Positions 9,456 to 18,909 of a DNA stretch of 64,000 nucleotides are shown here, piece after piece. Numbering within the stretch: the first letter of the stretch is position 1; the number at the start of each line of letters is the position of its first letter. Where the stretch lies: the NCBI RefSeq assembly GCF_020554845.1, contig NZ_JAJCIA010000021.1, positions 1 through 64,000 on the forward strand. The letters run 5' to 3'. The notes under the pieces are model-generated. The model did not search any database. It was not told where the DNA came from and saw nothing but the letters and a program-made list of their open reading frames with translations. The position numbers were made by a program, and so were the translations under genes. This DNA is from Blautia faecis. GTDB taxonomy: Bacteria; Bacillota; Clostridia; Lachnospirales; Lachnospiraceae.

Positions 9456-11537
9456 ATGAAAAAAAGGTTAAAAGGTCTGATAAGTGTTTTTTTATTTTTG
9501 CTTTGCATATTTGCCTGGAAAAGCGTGCAGGAAGTAAGGGCAGCAGAAAATGTAATAAGGGATTTTTCCAGAATTTTCTACATACCTGCCGGAGCAGTTT
9601 TGAAAGGCGGAAGCCTGCAGAAACTGCAGGAAATTTATGATGGCATGAGCTGCATTGCATATACAGAAGATGGAGAAGAGCTTTATCTGGATGCAATCTG
9701 GGACTATTCCGGAATTGATATTCAGACTGTGGGAGCCTATAAGATTACAGGGACAGTGAGACTTCCGGAAGGATATACAAGCAATGTCGGTCTTCCGGAA
9801 TGGACAGCATGGATTTCTGTACAGAATCCGGGACAGCCGGAGATTCAGGTGTATTCCCGAATGATTTCAGCAGGTATTTACTATTTTCCATGGATCACAG
9901 AGCAGAATCCAGATATGATGGAAATATGGCTTCAAAAAGAAGGAGAGGACTGGGTAAATGTAAGCGAGGAAGGATATGGATTTGCGGATACCGATGGGAT
10001 GTATCTTTCCTGCCAGAGTATGATAGCTGAAAATATATATACACTGACAGTTGTTTATAATGAAGGGAAAACCAGAAATCTTAAATACCGCTATCAGTCA
10101 GATGGAAGCCTGGAGATACTCAGTTATCAGCCTGGAACAATTGGCGGGACAGTATCAAAAGATACTGTTATCCGTTCCTGCGAGGAGATTGACGAAAAGA
10201 GCCTGCAGCGCTGCATGGTATATGCGGTGCGGGCGGGGCAGAGTCTGGCAGAAGTACGGACCGAGCTGGAGGAGACTTTTTATATTTTGGGGAGCACCTG
10301 TGAAGAATATGAGGATACTGCGGCCCATCCGGCTTTTATCATGCATTCAGTATGGGATTTCAGTCAGGTTGATGTAAATGCTCCTGGCGTTTATAAAGTG
10401 ACGGGAACTTTTGCAGCTCCAGAAGGCTGCACGGTGGATCAGGAGCTTACTGTTCCGGGGGCAGCTGCTTATATTACTGTTCAGCGCCCGGATCAGCCGG
10501 AAGTACAGACGTGCTGTGTGGTTGGCGTGGATGTTCTGTTCTTTCCTATGATATTAGACTGTTTTACAGATGAACAGCTGGACAATCTGCAGGTATATCT
10601 GCTGGAAAATAATGAAGATAAAGAAATAGGCAAAAGTAATTCCTATTTTGACAGAAAGGGGCTGTATCTGAAAAAAAGTGTTCTTAAAGCTGGCAGGGAA
10701 TATGGAATTTACGTAACCTATCCAGGTGGAAGTACCGGGGTATATACTTTTGTGTATGGTGGGGAGCTTATTTCTAATGAGCACTGGTACAAGCGCAATT
10801 ATGCAGACAGGGATGGCAAAGAGCTTCCGGATATTGACGATGAAACGGAGCGGGTAACGGATACTTCCGCCATCCTTGTAGGAAACAGGCTGCTGGATCT
10901 TATGAAGAATGGTGTAAAGCTGATTCCTTTTGAAGGAGACGGAGTGCTGGTAAGGGTTCCTGTGGAAGTGGTAAAAGACTGGAATATAAAAGCGGAGGAT
11001 CAGATTGAGACAGACATTTCCTGGGTGGGAAGTGATGTTTCTGTAAAAATTTTCAAAAACGGAGAAGCTGTTACAGATATTCCAGGAGCTACCGTGGAGA
11101 TTCCGTATGCGAACCGTGACTCTCAGACTATGCTGACAGACGAAGAAGGTAACTCCTATACAGGTTCGGTAAATGATGAACAGAACGCTGCGGTGATTCC
11201 CATTGATAAAACCGGAGATTATACAGTGGAAGAGCAACCACAAAATCAGACAGAGAATGGTGGAAACACAGAAGAGGATAATCCGGAAGGAGACAGTCTG
11301 GAAAATGCGGCGGACTCAGGGGAAGAAAAGCTGTCAGAACAGGTTGAGGAACTTCTTTCGGAAGATGTAAAAAACCAGAAAGCGAATTCAGATGAGAATC
11401 TTAACAGTCAACATAAAAAAACGGCTTCAATTGTTATAATAATTGTAATTTTGTTAATATTGTTATGGAATATACCAATGAGACGCAGCAAAAAGCTCCG
11501 AAAGGGGGAACGGGGTGAAGGAGAACAAAGCAAATAA
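9456..11537 (+). CDS. Predicted surface protein with two tandem repeats and C-terminal anchor
   Basis: I do not recognise a named family (693 aa). Residues 1-30 form a signal peptide (MKKRLKGLISVFLFLLCIFA, then a VRAA cleavage region). Two related blocks of about 180 aa follow. Each has an Ig-like element (WDYSGIDIQTVGAYKITGT and WDFSQVDVNAPGVYKVTGT), then a QPE-Q segment and a YGFADTDGMYL or SYFDRKGLYL segment. The tail is acidic, rich in Glu and Asn, and ends in one membrane helix (IVIIIVILLILLW) and a basic stop-transfer sequence. There is no LPXTG motif. The last 23 bases overlap the sensor kinase gene, so it may be a sensing partner of the kinase; that is inferred from the overlap only. 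Confidence 0.75.
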   Translation: MKKRLKGLISVFLFLLCIFAWKSVQEVRAAENVIRDFSRIFYIPAGAVLKGGSLQKLQEIYDGMSCIAYTEDGEELYLDAIWDYSGIDIQTVGAYKITGTVRLPEGYTSNVGLPEWTAWISVQNPGQPEIQVYSRMISAGIYYFPWITEQNPDMMEIWLQKEGEDWVNVSEEGYGFADTDGMYLSCQSMIAENIYTLTVVYNEGKTRNLKYRYQSDGSLEILSYQPGTIGGTVSKDTVIRSCEEIDEKSLQRCMVYAVRAGQSLAEVRTELEETFYILGSTCEEYEDTAAHPAFIMHSVWDFSQVDVNAPGVYKVTGTFAAPEGCTVDQELTVPGAAAYITVQRPDQPEVQTCCVVGVDVLFFPMILDCFTDEQLDNLQVYLLENNEDKEIGKSNSYFDRKGLYLKKSVLKAGREYGIYVTYPGGSTGVYTFVYGGELISNEHWYKRNYADRDGKELPDIDDETERVTDTSAILVGNRLLDLMKNGVKLIPFEGDGVLVRVPVEVVKDWNIKAEDQIETDISWVGSDVSVKIFKNGEAVTDIPGATVEIPYANRDSQTMLTDEEGNSYTGSVNDEQNAAVIPIDKTGDYTVEEQPQNQTENGGNTEEDNPEGDSLENAADSGEEKLSEQVEELLSEDVKNQKANSDENLNSQHKKTASIVIIIVILLILLWNIPMRRSKKLRKGERGEGEQSK

Positions 11538-13464
11538 AAAAGGAAGGAAGCTGCTGTGGGGAACTGTAATCATAACCATGATTCTATCCTTTATGTTTTT
11601 TTACGTGTTGTATTGTTCAAATAACAAATATATGACAAGAGAGGAAAAAGCCATACACGGACTTTTGTATGCAGATGGCTCCTATGAGAGCTTTCCTGTC
11701 TATTATTTGTCCAGAGAATGGGAATATTATCCGGATGCACTTCTTACGCCGGAGGATGATCTGGATAAATATTATTTTCGTTATATTTCTATTGGGGAAT
11801 ATGGCGGAATGGAACTTGGAAACAGTGGGAGAAGTCCGTATGGGAGTGGTACATACCGGTTAAAAATCATGCTTCCCGCTGAGCAGCATACATATGGTTT
11901 GTATCTGCCGGAAATTTTTTCAGCATATAATTTGTATGTGGATGGTGTTCTGGTCGGACAGATGGGAAATCCGGACCCGGATCATTATGTGGAACGGACT
12001 CAGAACAGAATGTTTACCTTCAAGGCCAATACTTCATTAGAAATTCTGATTGCAGTGACAGATAAAAGCTCTGCTTCGCCGGGAATCCAGAGTGTACCTG
12101 TTTTTGGAAATCCTTTAAAAATAAACACCATAAGGGGAATTGCGGTGTTTATCAATTCCTCTGTATTTACCTTGATCATTCTGGTTCTGGCGTTTTCCGT
12201 ATGGGCATTTTTTAAAACCAGAAGCAGGGAAAATGTACTTTTTGCAGGAGTATGCCTTTGTGTGCTCGGGTATACCTGCTATCCCCTTCTGCATACATAC
12301 CTGGCGCTAAGAGTACAGCCCTGGTTCTCTGTTGAAATGCTGTTCTATTTTCTCGCTTTTCCGGCAATGCTTTTGCTGGAATATGAGATCACCGGGCAAA
12401 AGTATAAGTGGATGGCATGGGGGGTTCTTGCTACAGCTGTGGCAGGTCTTGGGGTTACGCTTGCCGGGATTTTTGCCGGGGGAATGGAGACCGCAGCTCT
12501 TTCTTATGGTATTTCAGCGGCAACGGAGGTGCTGAAATGGTTTACTGCTGTATGTCTTGTTTTAACTGCGTTTTTCTATACGGAAGGGATGCAGGGCATT
12601 TCGCTTCTTACAGGAACCGTAATTTATGCAGTATCTCTGGCAGCAGATCGCATATGGTCTTTGTATGATCCGATTATTGGCGGCTGGTTTCCAGAATGGG
12701 GCGGCGTCATTTTGACAGGTATATTTGGAATGCTTCTCTGGAGAAAACTGACAGAAGGCTATCGGATGCGGCTGATTTATGAAGAACAGTCCAGACAGAT
12801 GGAATTGCGTCTGCTTATGCAAAAGGAGCATTATGAGAAGTTAACTGATGCGCTGGAAGAGGCAAGCCGTACAAGACATGACTTCAGACAGTATATCCGT
12901 ACTGCTTCCATTCTGCTGGAACAGGAACATTATGAAGAACTGAAAGAGTATTTTCATCAGTTCGCACAGGAGAGCACCAAAAAAATGCAGACACCAGTAT
13001 GCTATTGCAAGAACATGTCTGTGGATGCAATCTTACATTACTATGCGTCACAGCTGGAGCAAAAAGGTATAAAGTACAGATATTCAGTAGAGGTTCCAGA
13101 GAAAATGAAAATTTCTGATCTGGATATCTGCAGGATTTTTGGTAATCTGATGGAAAATGCAGTGAGAGCAGTGCAAAAAGAAGAGAACGCGGATGAGGCT
13201 TATGTAAATTGCATCTGCAAAGTAAAAATGGGAAAACTTCTGATCAATATTGAAAACACCTATGCAGGAGAAGTGCAGAGAAATGGGGCAGCTTTTTATT
13301 CCACAAGTCACAGCGGGCAGGGAATTGGAATTGCTTCTGTTTACAAAACAGCAGAGAAATATGGTGGATATGCCGACTTTTCTGCCAGAAACGGTATATT
13401 CCGGGCGAATGTGTTTATTCCATTGGAAGATATGGATTTACGGCTTTCTGACAAAGCTGACTGA
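11515..13464 (+). CDS. 7TM sensor histidine kinase (GHKL type)
   Basis: Membrane sensor kinase, 649 aa. It has one N-terminal helix (residues 15-33), an extracellular domain of about 170 aa resembling the 7TMR-DISM input domain, and about seven hydrophobic helices (residues 210-410). A coiled coil follows, with the phosphoacceptor segment SRTRHDFRQ (His455). The GHKL ATPase has an N-box NLMENAVRA near 545 and a G-box SGQGIGIAS near 600. This is the AgrC/LytS-like class that partners LytTR regulators, and such a regulator lies convergently next to it. The GTG start at 11515 has GGGGG 6 nt upstream, and the gene overlaps the preceding surface protein by 23 bp. Confidence 0.85.
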   Translation: MKENKANKKGRKLLWGTVIITMILSFMFFYVLYCSNNKYMTREEKAIHGLLYADGSYESFPVYYLSREWEYYPDALLTPEDDLDKYYFRYISIGEYGGMELGNSGRSPYGSGTYRLKIMLPAEQHTYGLYLPEIFSAYNLYVDGVLVGQMGNPDPDHYVERTQNRMFTFKANTSLEILIAVTDKSSASPGIQSVPVFGNPLKINTIRGIAVFINSSVFTLIILVLAFSVWAFFKTRSRENVLFAGVCLCVLGYTCYPLLHTYLALRVQPWFSVEMLFYFLAFPAMLLLEYEITGQKYKWMAWGVLATAVAGLGVTLAGIFAGGMETAALSYGISAATEVLKWFTAVCLVLTAFFYTEGMQGISLLTGTVIYAVSLAADRIWSLYDPIIGGWFPEWGGVILTGIFGMLLWRKLTEGYRMRLIYEEQSRQMELRLLMQKEHYEKLTDALEEASRTRHDFRQYIRTASILLEQEHYEELKEYFHQFAQESTKKMQTPVCYCKNMSVDAILHYYASQLEQKGIKYRYSVEVPEKMKISDLDICRIFGNLMENAVRAVQKEENADEAYVNCICKVKMGKLLINIENTYAGEVQRNGAAFYSTSHSGQGIGIASVYKTAEKYGGYADFSARNGIFRANVFIPLEDMDLRLSDKAD

Positions 13465-13500
13465 CAGGCTGAGAAATTTTGCCGGGTCTTTCTTCCACAT

Positions 13501-13534
13501 AAAAAGTCTGCGCAACCAGTTGTGCAGACTTTTG
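13501..13534. terminator. Bidirectional terminator between kinase and regulator genes
   Basis: AAAAGTCTGCGCAAC pairs with TTGTGCAGACTTTT. The A-run and T-run flanks serve both convergent genes. Confidence 0.75.
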
Positions 13535-13536
13535 TA

Positions 13537-14241
13537 TTATGAGAAAAGATAATTCAGATATTCCTTCTTGATTGCGTTAGCTCCCCGTTTACGGATCTGG
13601 ACGGTTTCCTGGTTGTCCAGAAGAAAGCCCTCCTCCAGTGTTTTGTAAATGCGGTCCATATTCACAAGACAGCCGCGGTAGCAGGAGAGAAAACAGGGGA
13701 GATCGTGAATCAGTTCCTCGAATTTCTGGAAAGTCAGGTATGTGCGCAGAACTCCTGCGTCTGTGTGAAGCTGGACAGCATTGTGAAAGGTGTCTGCATA
13801 TAAAATGGTTTTTACAGGAACACGTAGAAGGGTACGGTCGCAGATCACCTCTATATATCGTGTATCCTGTGCACGCTTGATCTGAATGGAGTCCAATACC
13901 TTTGTGAGCTTGTTTGTATCAAGAGGCTTCAGAAGATAATAAGCTGCCTGCACGTCGTAACTGGCAACCGCAAAAGCATCGCTGCTGGTAACAAAAATAA
14001 GAGCACAGGAGTCGCCTTTTTCCCGAAGCTGGGCGGCCAAGTCCATACCATTGGCCTGCTTTATGTAGATATCAAGAAAAATCAGGTCATAACTGCCGGG
14101 AGAATAGCTGTTCCAGAAGTCTTCAGGTGAAGAGAAGGTATGTAATTGGACAGATATCTGTCTTTGGTCATAATGTTCCCGGGCAGCTTCTGCAAGTGCA
14201 TCAAGATCCTACTGCACATCATCAATTATTGCAATGTTCAA
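13537..14241 (-). pseudogene. LytTR response regulator interrupted by an in-frame TAG
   Basis: Reading from a TTG at 14241, with GGAGG 9 nt upstream, gives LNIAIIDDVQ, then TAG (14211-14209), then DLDALAEAAREHY. The frame continues without interruption through the phosphoacceptor segment DLIFLDIY and a receiver of normal length to a C-terminal LytTR DNA-binding domain (YIEVICDRTLLRV, then HDLPCFLSCYRGCLVNM). Homologues typically have Glu at the stop position, so a single GAG to TAG change explains it. The longest stop-free part starting at a Met (14046) would lack the phosphorylated Asp. It may be a nonsense allele, a sequencing error or a read-through case. The partner kinase next door is intact. 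Confidence 0.8.
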
Positions 14242-14464
14242 TGCTGAAATCCTCCAAAAGAATGAAAACCTGCAGTAAATCAAAATGTTGCTGTGAACAG
14301 TAACATCAAAAAATCACTGAAAGTGTCATTTCATCCCATGTATATTGTTTTTTCAAAATAAATCGGATATAGTAATCTCAAGGTGATGAGGCGTTAGAAA
14401 GTATTGTAAGCTTTTTAGGTCCTCTATATAATATCACAAAATATGATAAAAGTGAGGTAGAAAA
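14242..14464. other. Intergenic region with palindrome and promoter
   Basis: It holds the ribosome-binding site of the interrupted regulator (14251-14255, minus strand), the palindrome GTTGCTGTGAACAGTAAC (14287-14304) of the dispersed family, and a promoter at 14404-14432 for the next gene. No gene was seen. Confidence 0.6.
14404..14432 (+). promoter_or_regulatory. SigA promoter of the small secreted protein
   Basis: TTGTAA (14404-14409), 17 bp, TATAAT (14427-14432). Confidence 0.7.
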
Positions 14465-15088
14465 ATGAAAAACTGGAAAAAAGTTATGGCTATGTTGTGT
14501 GCCGCAGCAATGGTAACCGGATCTTCTGCTCCTGTATGGGCAGAGGCAGATGCAGCAGAAGATACTGAGGCTGCAGATGATGAGATTACAGAATTAACAA
14601 TGGACATGCTTGATGAAGCTGCATATGAAGGAACATGGTTATCTTTTGAGCCAGGCTTCGATCTCTATGTACCAAGTAACTGGGACGTTCTGGAAATCTC
14701 AGATGAAGATGCTGCAGACGGTGTTATGTTCCAGGCACAGGATCCGGATTCTGAAGAAGGCGTGAACATGGTAGTGACTGCTACAGATGTTGGAACAGAG
14801 TATGATCTGTATTCCATGGCTGATGAGCTGGCTACAGAGTATGAAGATGTTGAGAAGGTTTGCATTAACGGACTCTATGCAGTTTCCTTCGAGACTGAAA
14901 GTACATACGGAATCGCTTTCCTGGAGGATGCTGAGGGAATGATGTACAATGTACAGATCGGACCGAAATCTGACGACATTCAGCCTATCGCTGAGACACT
15001 TTTCGTTTCTCTGATCAAGACAGAAGACAATGTGGAAAATGCAGAGGCTGAGACCGATGCGGCAGCTGACGAAGAAGCAGCAAACTAA
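14465..15088 (+). CDS. Small acidic secreted protein of unknown function
   Basis: I do not recognise the family (207 aa). Residues 1-27 form a signal peptide (KKVMAMLCAAAMVTGSSAP, then VWAEA) with no lipobox. The mature protein is very acidic, with DAAEDTEAADDE at the front and ETDAAADEEAAN at the end. Between these lies a compact domain of about 150 aa containing FDLYVPSNWDVLEI and a segment ending ETLFVSLI, which recalls small exported stress-type domains, but this is only a shape resemblance. It is monocistronic, with its own promoter and a strong terminator. The start follows a GAGGT ribosome-binding site. Confidence 0.75.
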   Translation: MKNWKKVMAMLCAAAMVTGSSAPVWAEADAAEDTEAADDEITELTMDMLDEAAYEGTWLSFEPGFDLYVPSNWDVLEISDEDAADGVMFQAQDPDSEEGVNMVVTATDVGTEYDLYSMADELATEYEDVEKVCINGLYAVSFETESTYGIAFLEDAEGMMYNVQIGPKSDDIQPIAETLFVSLIKTEDNVENAEAETDAAADEEAAN

Positions 15089-15182
15089 TTGCTATAAATG
15101 CAATCAGCAGTAATAGCTAATTTAAATGCGAAACGTGAATGTCAGCTGGAAATAAATTTTGAAGCTGGCGCTTAAGAAAACA

Positions 15183-15238
15183 AAACAGAAGCTATGCAGT
15201 ATATGGAAAAAGACTGCATGGCTTCTGTTTTTTTTGTT
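15183..15238. terminator. Bidirectional terminator
   Basis: AAACAGAAGCTATGCAGT (15183-15200) pairs with ACTGCATGGCTTCTGTTT (15213-15230), and a T-run follows. The minus strand also has a T-rich flank for the convergent GH2 gene. Confidence 0.85.
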
Positions 15239-15264
15239 TCATCAGATAAATATGCGTTTAACAG

Positions 15265-17202
15265 TTAGCTGTGTAAAGATTTCTTCAGCTTCGTATTCCA
15301 TTTCTGTACAATCAACGGATTCATTTTAATCTTTTTACGATCGTAAGTGATCAGTCCGTTGGTTTCTTCTTCAATATCAGAAAGCTGCGTGAAAACAGTT
15401 GCAGAGTATCCTTTTTTTACAGAAGGTACGATAGTGTTTTCCATCAACCTGGAGAAGCCGTCGGTAAGCGCCTCGCTGGTGGTAAATTTCTTATATCCGT
15501 AAATATTTTTACAGGCACTGTGCTCATGCAGGCGAAGAGAGTAACCTCCAAATTCAGATAAAGCAAGTACGCGGTCTGATTCTGGTACTGGAAGTCCAAG
15601 AAAATAATAATGGAGACTGTTAATATCACCACAGCCCTGATCAAACCATCCACTGGCAGAATCTACCAAGCGGGAAGGATCAAGCCGGTGAATAAAATCT
15701 GTGATTTTTTTGGTTGAAAACTGTCCCCATCCTTCGTTGAAAGGTACCCATGTGACGATGGAAGGATGATTATACAGTGTCCTGACCATATCCCGGATAT
15801 TGTCAATGTATTCCTGACGGCCAAATACATCTGTGCGGGAGAGCAGGCGGGCGTGGAGGTCTTTTACTGGAATGCGCATCCAGTTTAATAATGTGGCCAG
15901 ATAGGTGACAAACCAGTGATGGTAGGAAGAACCGCCGTTAGGCATATCCTGCCATACCAGCATTCCCATGCGGTCACAGTGGAAATACCAGCGGTCTGCT
16001 TCAATCTTGCCATGCTTGCGGAGCATATTAAAACCAAGATCTTTCATTGCACGAATATCGTAGATGAGAGCTTCATCTGAAGGTGCTGTATAAAGCCCGT
16101 CGGGCCAGTAGCCCTGATCCAGCACGCCGCTCTGAAAATATGGCTGATTGTTCAGGAAAAAGCGGGGATAGCCATCGTCAGCTATCTGTACGTCACATTT
16201 GCGGAGTGCGAAATATCCAAGAATCCGGTCTTTGCCATATTCCAGGGAATAGGGGTAAAGCCATGGCTCTTTGGGAGTCCAGGACTTCTGCATATTTTCC
16301 GGGATGGAGAGGGTGGCTTCTTTTCCGGGACGGATTGCGGCGGTAGTTATTTCATCCTGGCATAATGTATCGTTAAGTCCGTCTGCTTCGAGAAAAACAG
16401 GTGGATAAACCTTACAGATCACATTGGATGAATTCTGCCTGTCAGGTGAAAAAGCCAAAACAGTTTCCTGAGAATCTGTCTGATCCGCTGCCATGGGTCT
16501 TATATGGGCGGGAGATGCATTTTCGGTCGAGGATGCGGAGGATACGCGGATTCGCATCCGGACCAGACTATTGTCCAAATCCGGGGTAACACGCACATCT
16601 CTTATGTATTCGTTTGGTACGATCTCCATCCATACAGTCTGCCATATCCCGCTCTGGGCAGTATAGAACATACCGCCGCGTTTCAGCTGCTGTTTGCCTC
16701 TGGCATGATAGGAGGTGTCACTGAAGTCATGGACACTTATTAGGATAGAGACTGTGAGATCTTCTGTAATAAAGTCTGTAATATCTGTGGTAAATGGAAG
16801 GTAGCCTCCCTTGTGATAGGTGACGAACTTTCTGTTAATGTACACACTGCAGATCTGATCTACAGCTCCAAAATGCAGAAGAAGCCGCTGACTTTCTGTA
16901 TCTAAGCAGTTCTCTGGCAACTGGATGGTACGGGAATACCATAAGGTTTCATCAGGCAAAAGCTGGCGCTTTACCTGGGAAAGAGGTGCTTCCGGTGAAA
17001 AGGGCACTAAAATCTGTCCGTCAAAGGGGAAATATTCGCTTTCGTAAAATTGCCATGGAAGAATGCGGCTGTCAGTAATCAGATAGTCCCACATGCCGTT
17101 CAGATTGATCCAGTGACGGCGTACCATATCCGGACGAGGATATTCTTTCAGAGTCTGTCCCAGGGCAGCCGCTTTGCTCCAAATGGTTTCCAGATTTTTC
17201 AA
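15265..17202 (-). CDS. Glycoside hydrolase family 2 protein
   Basis: This is a retaining glycosidase of GH2 (645 aa), with an N-terminal jelly-roll sugar-binding domain (RRHWINLNGMWDY), a middle immunoglobulin-like domain, and a TIM barrel. The general acid/base is Glu490 in the motif FNEGWGQ and the nucleophile is Glu550 in LSEFGGY. Family members include beta-galactosidases, beta-glucuronidases and beta-mannosidases. The sequence does not settle which this is. There is no signal peptide, so it should act on sugars already imported. It is transcribed alone from a promoter at 17262-17289, with AGGAGG before the ATG at 17202. Confidence 0.87.
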   Translation of the reverse strand: MKNLETIWSKAAALGQTLKEYPRPDMVRRHWINLNGMWDYLITDSRILPWQFYESEYFPFDGQILVPFSPEAPLSQVKRQLLPDETLWYSRTIQLPENCLDTESQRLLLHFGAVDQICSVYINRKFVTYHKGGYLPFTTDITDFITEDLTVSILISVHDFSDTSYHARGKQQLKRGGMFYTAQSGIWQTVWMEIVPNEYIRDVRVTPDLDNSLVRMRIRVSSASSTENASPAHIRPMAADQTDSQETVLAFSPDRQNSSNVICKVYPPVFLEADGLNDTLCQDEITTAAIRPGKEATLSIPENMQKSWTPKEPWLYPYSLEYGKDRILGYFALRKCDVQIADDGYPRFFLNNQPYFQSGVLDQGYWPDGLYTAPSDEALIYDIRAMKDLGFNMLRKHGKIEADRWYFHCDRMGMLVWQDMPNGGSSYHHWFVTYLATLLNWMRIPVKDLHARLLSRTDVFGRQEYIDNIRDMVRTLYNHPSIVTWVPFNEGWGQFSTKKITDFIHRLDPSRLVDSASGWFDQGCGDINSLHYYFLGLPVPESDRVLALSEFGGYSLRLHEHSACKNIYGYKKFTTSEALTDGFSRLMENTIVPSVKKGYSATVFTQLSDIEEETNGLITYDRKKIKMNPLIVQKWNTKLKKSLHS

Positions 17203-17261
17203 ATATATGTCCTCCTTAAATTTACGAAAAGTATGAAAAAATAATTATAATGATATGTCTT

Positions 17262-17289
17262 ATTATACACGAAATAAGGAGGTTTGCAA
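17262..17289 (-). promoter_or_regulatory. Promoter of the GH2 gene
   Basis: On the minus strand, TTGCAA (17289-17284) and TATAAT (17267-17262) are separated by 16 bp. Confidence 0.65.
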
Positions 17290-17317
17290 TTGGATTTGTG
17301 AAAACCTGAGAACCTGG

Positions 17318-17440
17318 GCGCGAAATCATGTGAATGTATGATTTCTGTCCATCGCGAAGCGTGTTGCTGTGAACGAAGTGATCAGAAACACGATTGCAGG
17401 GCGTAGAGTGAACAGCACATCGCAACTTACGATTGAAAAA
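17318..17440. repeat. Complex palindromic intergenic repeat region
   Basis: It includes GTTGCTGTGAAC (17363-17374), followed by GTGATCAGAAAC (17378-17389), a variant of the GTTACTG/CAGTAAC palindrome family. It also has an inverted pair around AAATCAT and ATGATTT (17321-17344) and GAGTGAACAG near 17408. No reading frame was found. Confidence 0.5.
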
Positions 17441-17487
17441 GCAGGTGTGGTATGTTACGATAAAAAGGATTGATGGAGGGGAAAAAG

Positions 17488-18849
17488 ATGAATAATTCAC
17501 AAAACAAAAATCTGCTGACAGAAGGGTCTATCTGGAAGAAACTGATGGGATTTGCGTTCCCGCTTTTTCTGGGAAACCTGTTCCAGCAGCTGTACAATAC
17601 AGCAGATTCTCTGATCGTGGGAAACTTTCTGGGAAGTGATGCACTGGCTGCGGTAAGTTCATCCGGCAGTCTTACATTTCTGCTGGTAGGATTTTTTCAG
17701 GGCCTTGCTATGGGAGCAGGCGTTATCATAGCGAGATATTTTGGCGCAAGGCAGAAGAAGGAGCTTCACAGGGCGATTCATACCACGGTGGCTTTTGGTA
17801 TTCTGTGCGGTATACTTCTTACAGCTGGCGGTGTTGTGCTTGCACCGAAGATTCTGATCCTTATGAAAACACCGGCAGATATTTTGCCGAAATCCACCCT
17901 GTATTTCCAGGTATATGCCATGGGATCCCTGGGGCTGGTTCTTTATAACAATTTTGTAGGCATTATGCAGGCAGTGGGAGACAGCCGTCATCCATTGTAT
18001 TACCTGATTTTTTCATCGCTTTTGAATGTAGCTCTGGATATGTTTTTTGTAGGCGGACTTGGAATGGGTGTGGAGGGCGCAGCTCTTGCCACTATCATTT
18101 CCCAGTTTATGAGTGCATTTTTGTGCCTGTACCGTCTGATGAAAAAAAGCCCGGAGGAGTATACGGTTTCCCTTAGGGATGTTCGCCTGGACTCCTATAT
18201 GCTGAAACAGATCGTATCCAACGGTCTTCCTGCCGGCATCCAGAACTCCGTGATCGCCATTGCAAACGTGGTAGTGCAGTCTAATATCAACAGCTTCGGC
18301 AAGCTGGCTGTTGCTGGATGCGGGGCATATTCCAAGGTTGAGGGATTTGGTTTTCTGCCTATTACCTGTTTTTCTATGGGGTTGACCACATTTATCAGTC
18401 AGAATCTGGGCGCAAAGAAATATGACAGGGCAAAAAAAGGAGCACGTATTGGTATCCTCTGCAGTATTTCGATGGCAGAGATAGTGGGAATTATTGTGTA
18501 TTTTGCAAGCCCGGTATTTATTGCCGCTTTTAACAATGATCCGAAAGTGATTGCTTTCGGAGTGAAAGAGGCACATATCATTACTCTGTTCTATTTTCTG
18601 CTTGCCTTTTCCCATTGCATTGCAGGACTTATGCGCGGAGCGGGAAGAGCTACGGTGCCCATGTTTGTTATGCTGGGCTGCTGGTGCGTGATCCGTGTGA
18701 CTTATATAACCATCGCTGTGAAGCTGCATCCGGTGATCCAGACTGTATTCTGGGCGTATCCGCTGACCTGGTCATTAAGCTCCATTCTGTTTTTGATTTT
18801 TTATCTGAAATCAGACTGGATCCATGGTTTTGAGAAAAAAAGAAACTGA
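17488..18849 (+). CDS. MATE family efflux transporter
   Basis: This is a multidrug and toxin extrusion family membrane protein (453 aa) with 12 predicted helices in two homologous halves. The first half begins KLMGFAFPLFLGNLFQQLYN and contains the typical ADSLIVGNFLG helix. It probably exports cationic compounds using an ion gradient; the substrate is unknown. I chose the ATG at 17488 because GGAGGGG lies 6 nt upstream. Earlier in-frame starts at 17470 and 17473 have no ribosome-binding site. A second, different MATE gene lies at 23.5 kb. Confidence 0.9.
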   Translation: MNNSQNKNLLTEGSIWKKLMGFAFPLFLGNLFQQLYNTADSLIVGNFLGSDALAAVSSSGSLTFLLVGFFQGLAMGAGVIIARYFGARQKKELHRAIHTTVAFGILCGILLTAGGVVLAPKILILMKTPADILPKSTLYFQVYAMGSLGLVLYNNFVGIMQAVGDSRHPLYYLIFSSLLNVALDMFFVGGLGMGVEGAALATIISQFMSAFLCLYRLMKKSPEEYTVSLRDVRLDSYMLKQIVSNGLPAGIQNSVIAIANVVVQSNINSFGKLAVAGCGAYSKVEGFGFLPITCFSMGLTTFISQNLGAKKYDRAKKGARIGILCSISMAEIVGIIVYFASPVFIAAFNNDPKVIAFGVKEAHIITLFYFLLAFSHCIAGLMRGAGRATVPMFVMLGCWCVIRVTYITIAVKLHPVIQTVFWAYPLTWSLSSILFLIFYLKSDWIHGFEKKRN

Positions 18850-18909
18850 CAGAGGCGGAAAATACTGAAATAAATGCCAGTGGATGGTGAAAAAGGAGTT
18901 ATGGTTTTT

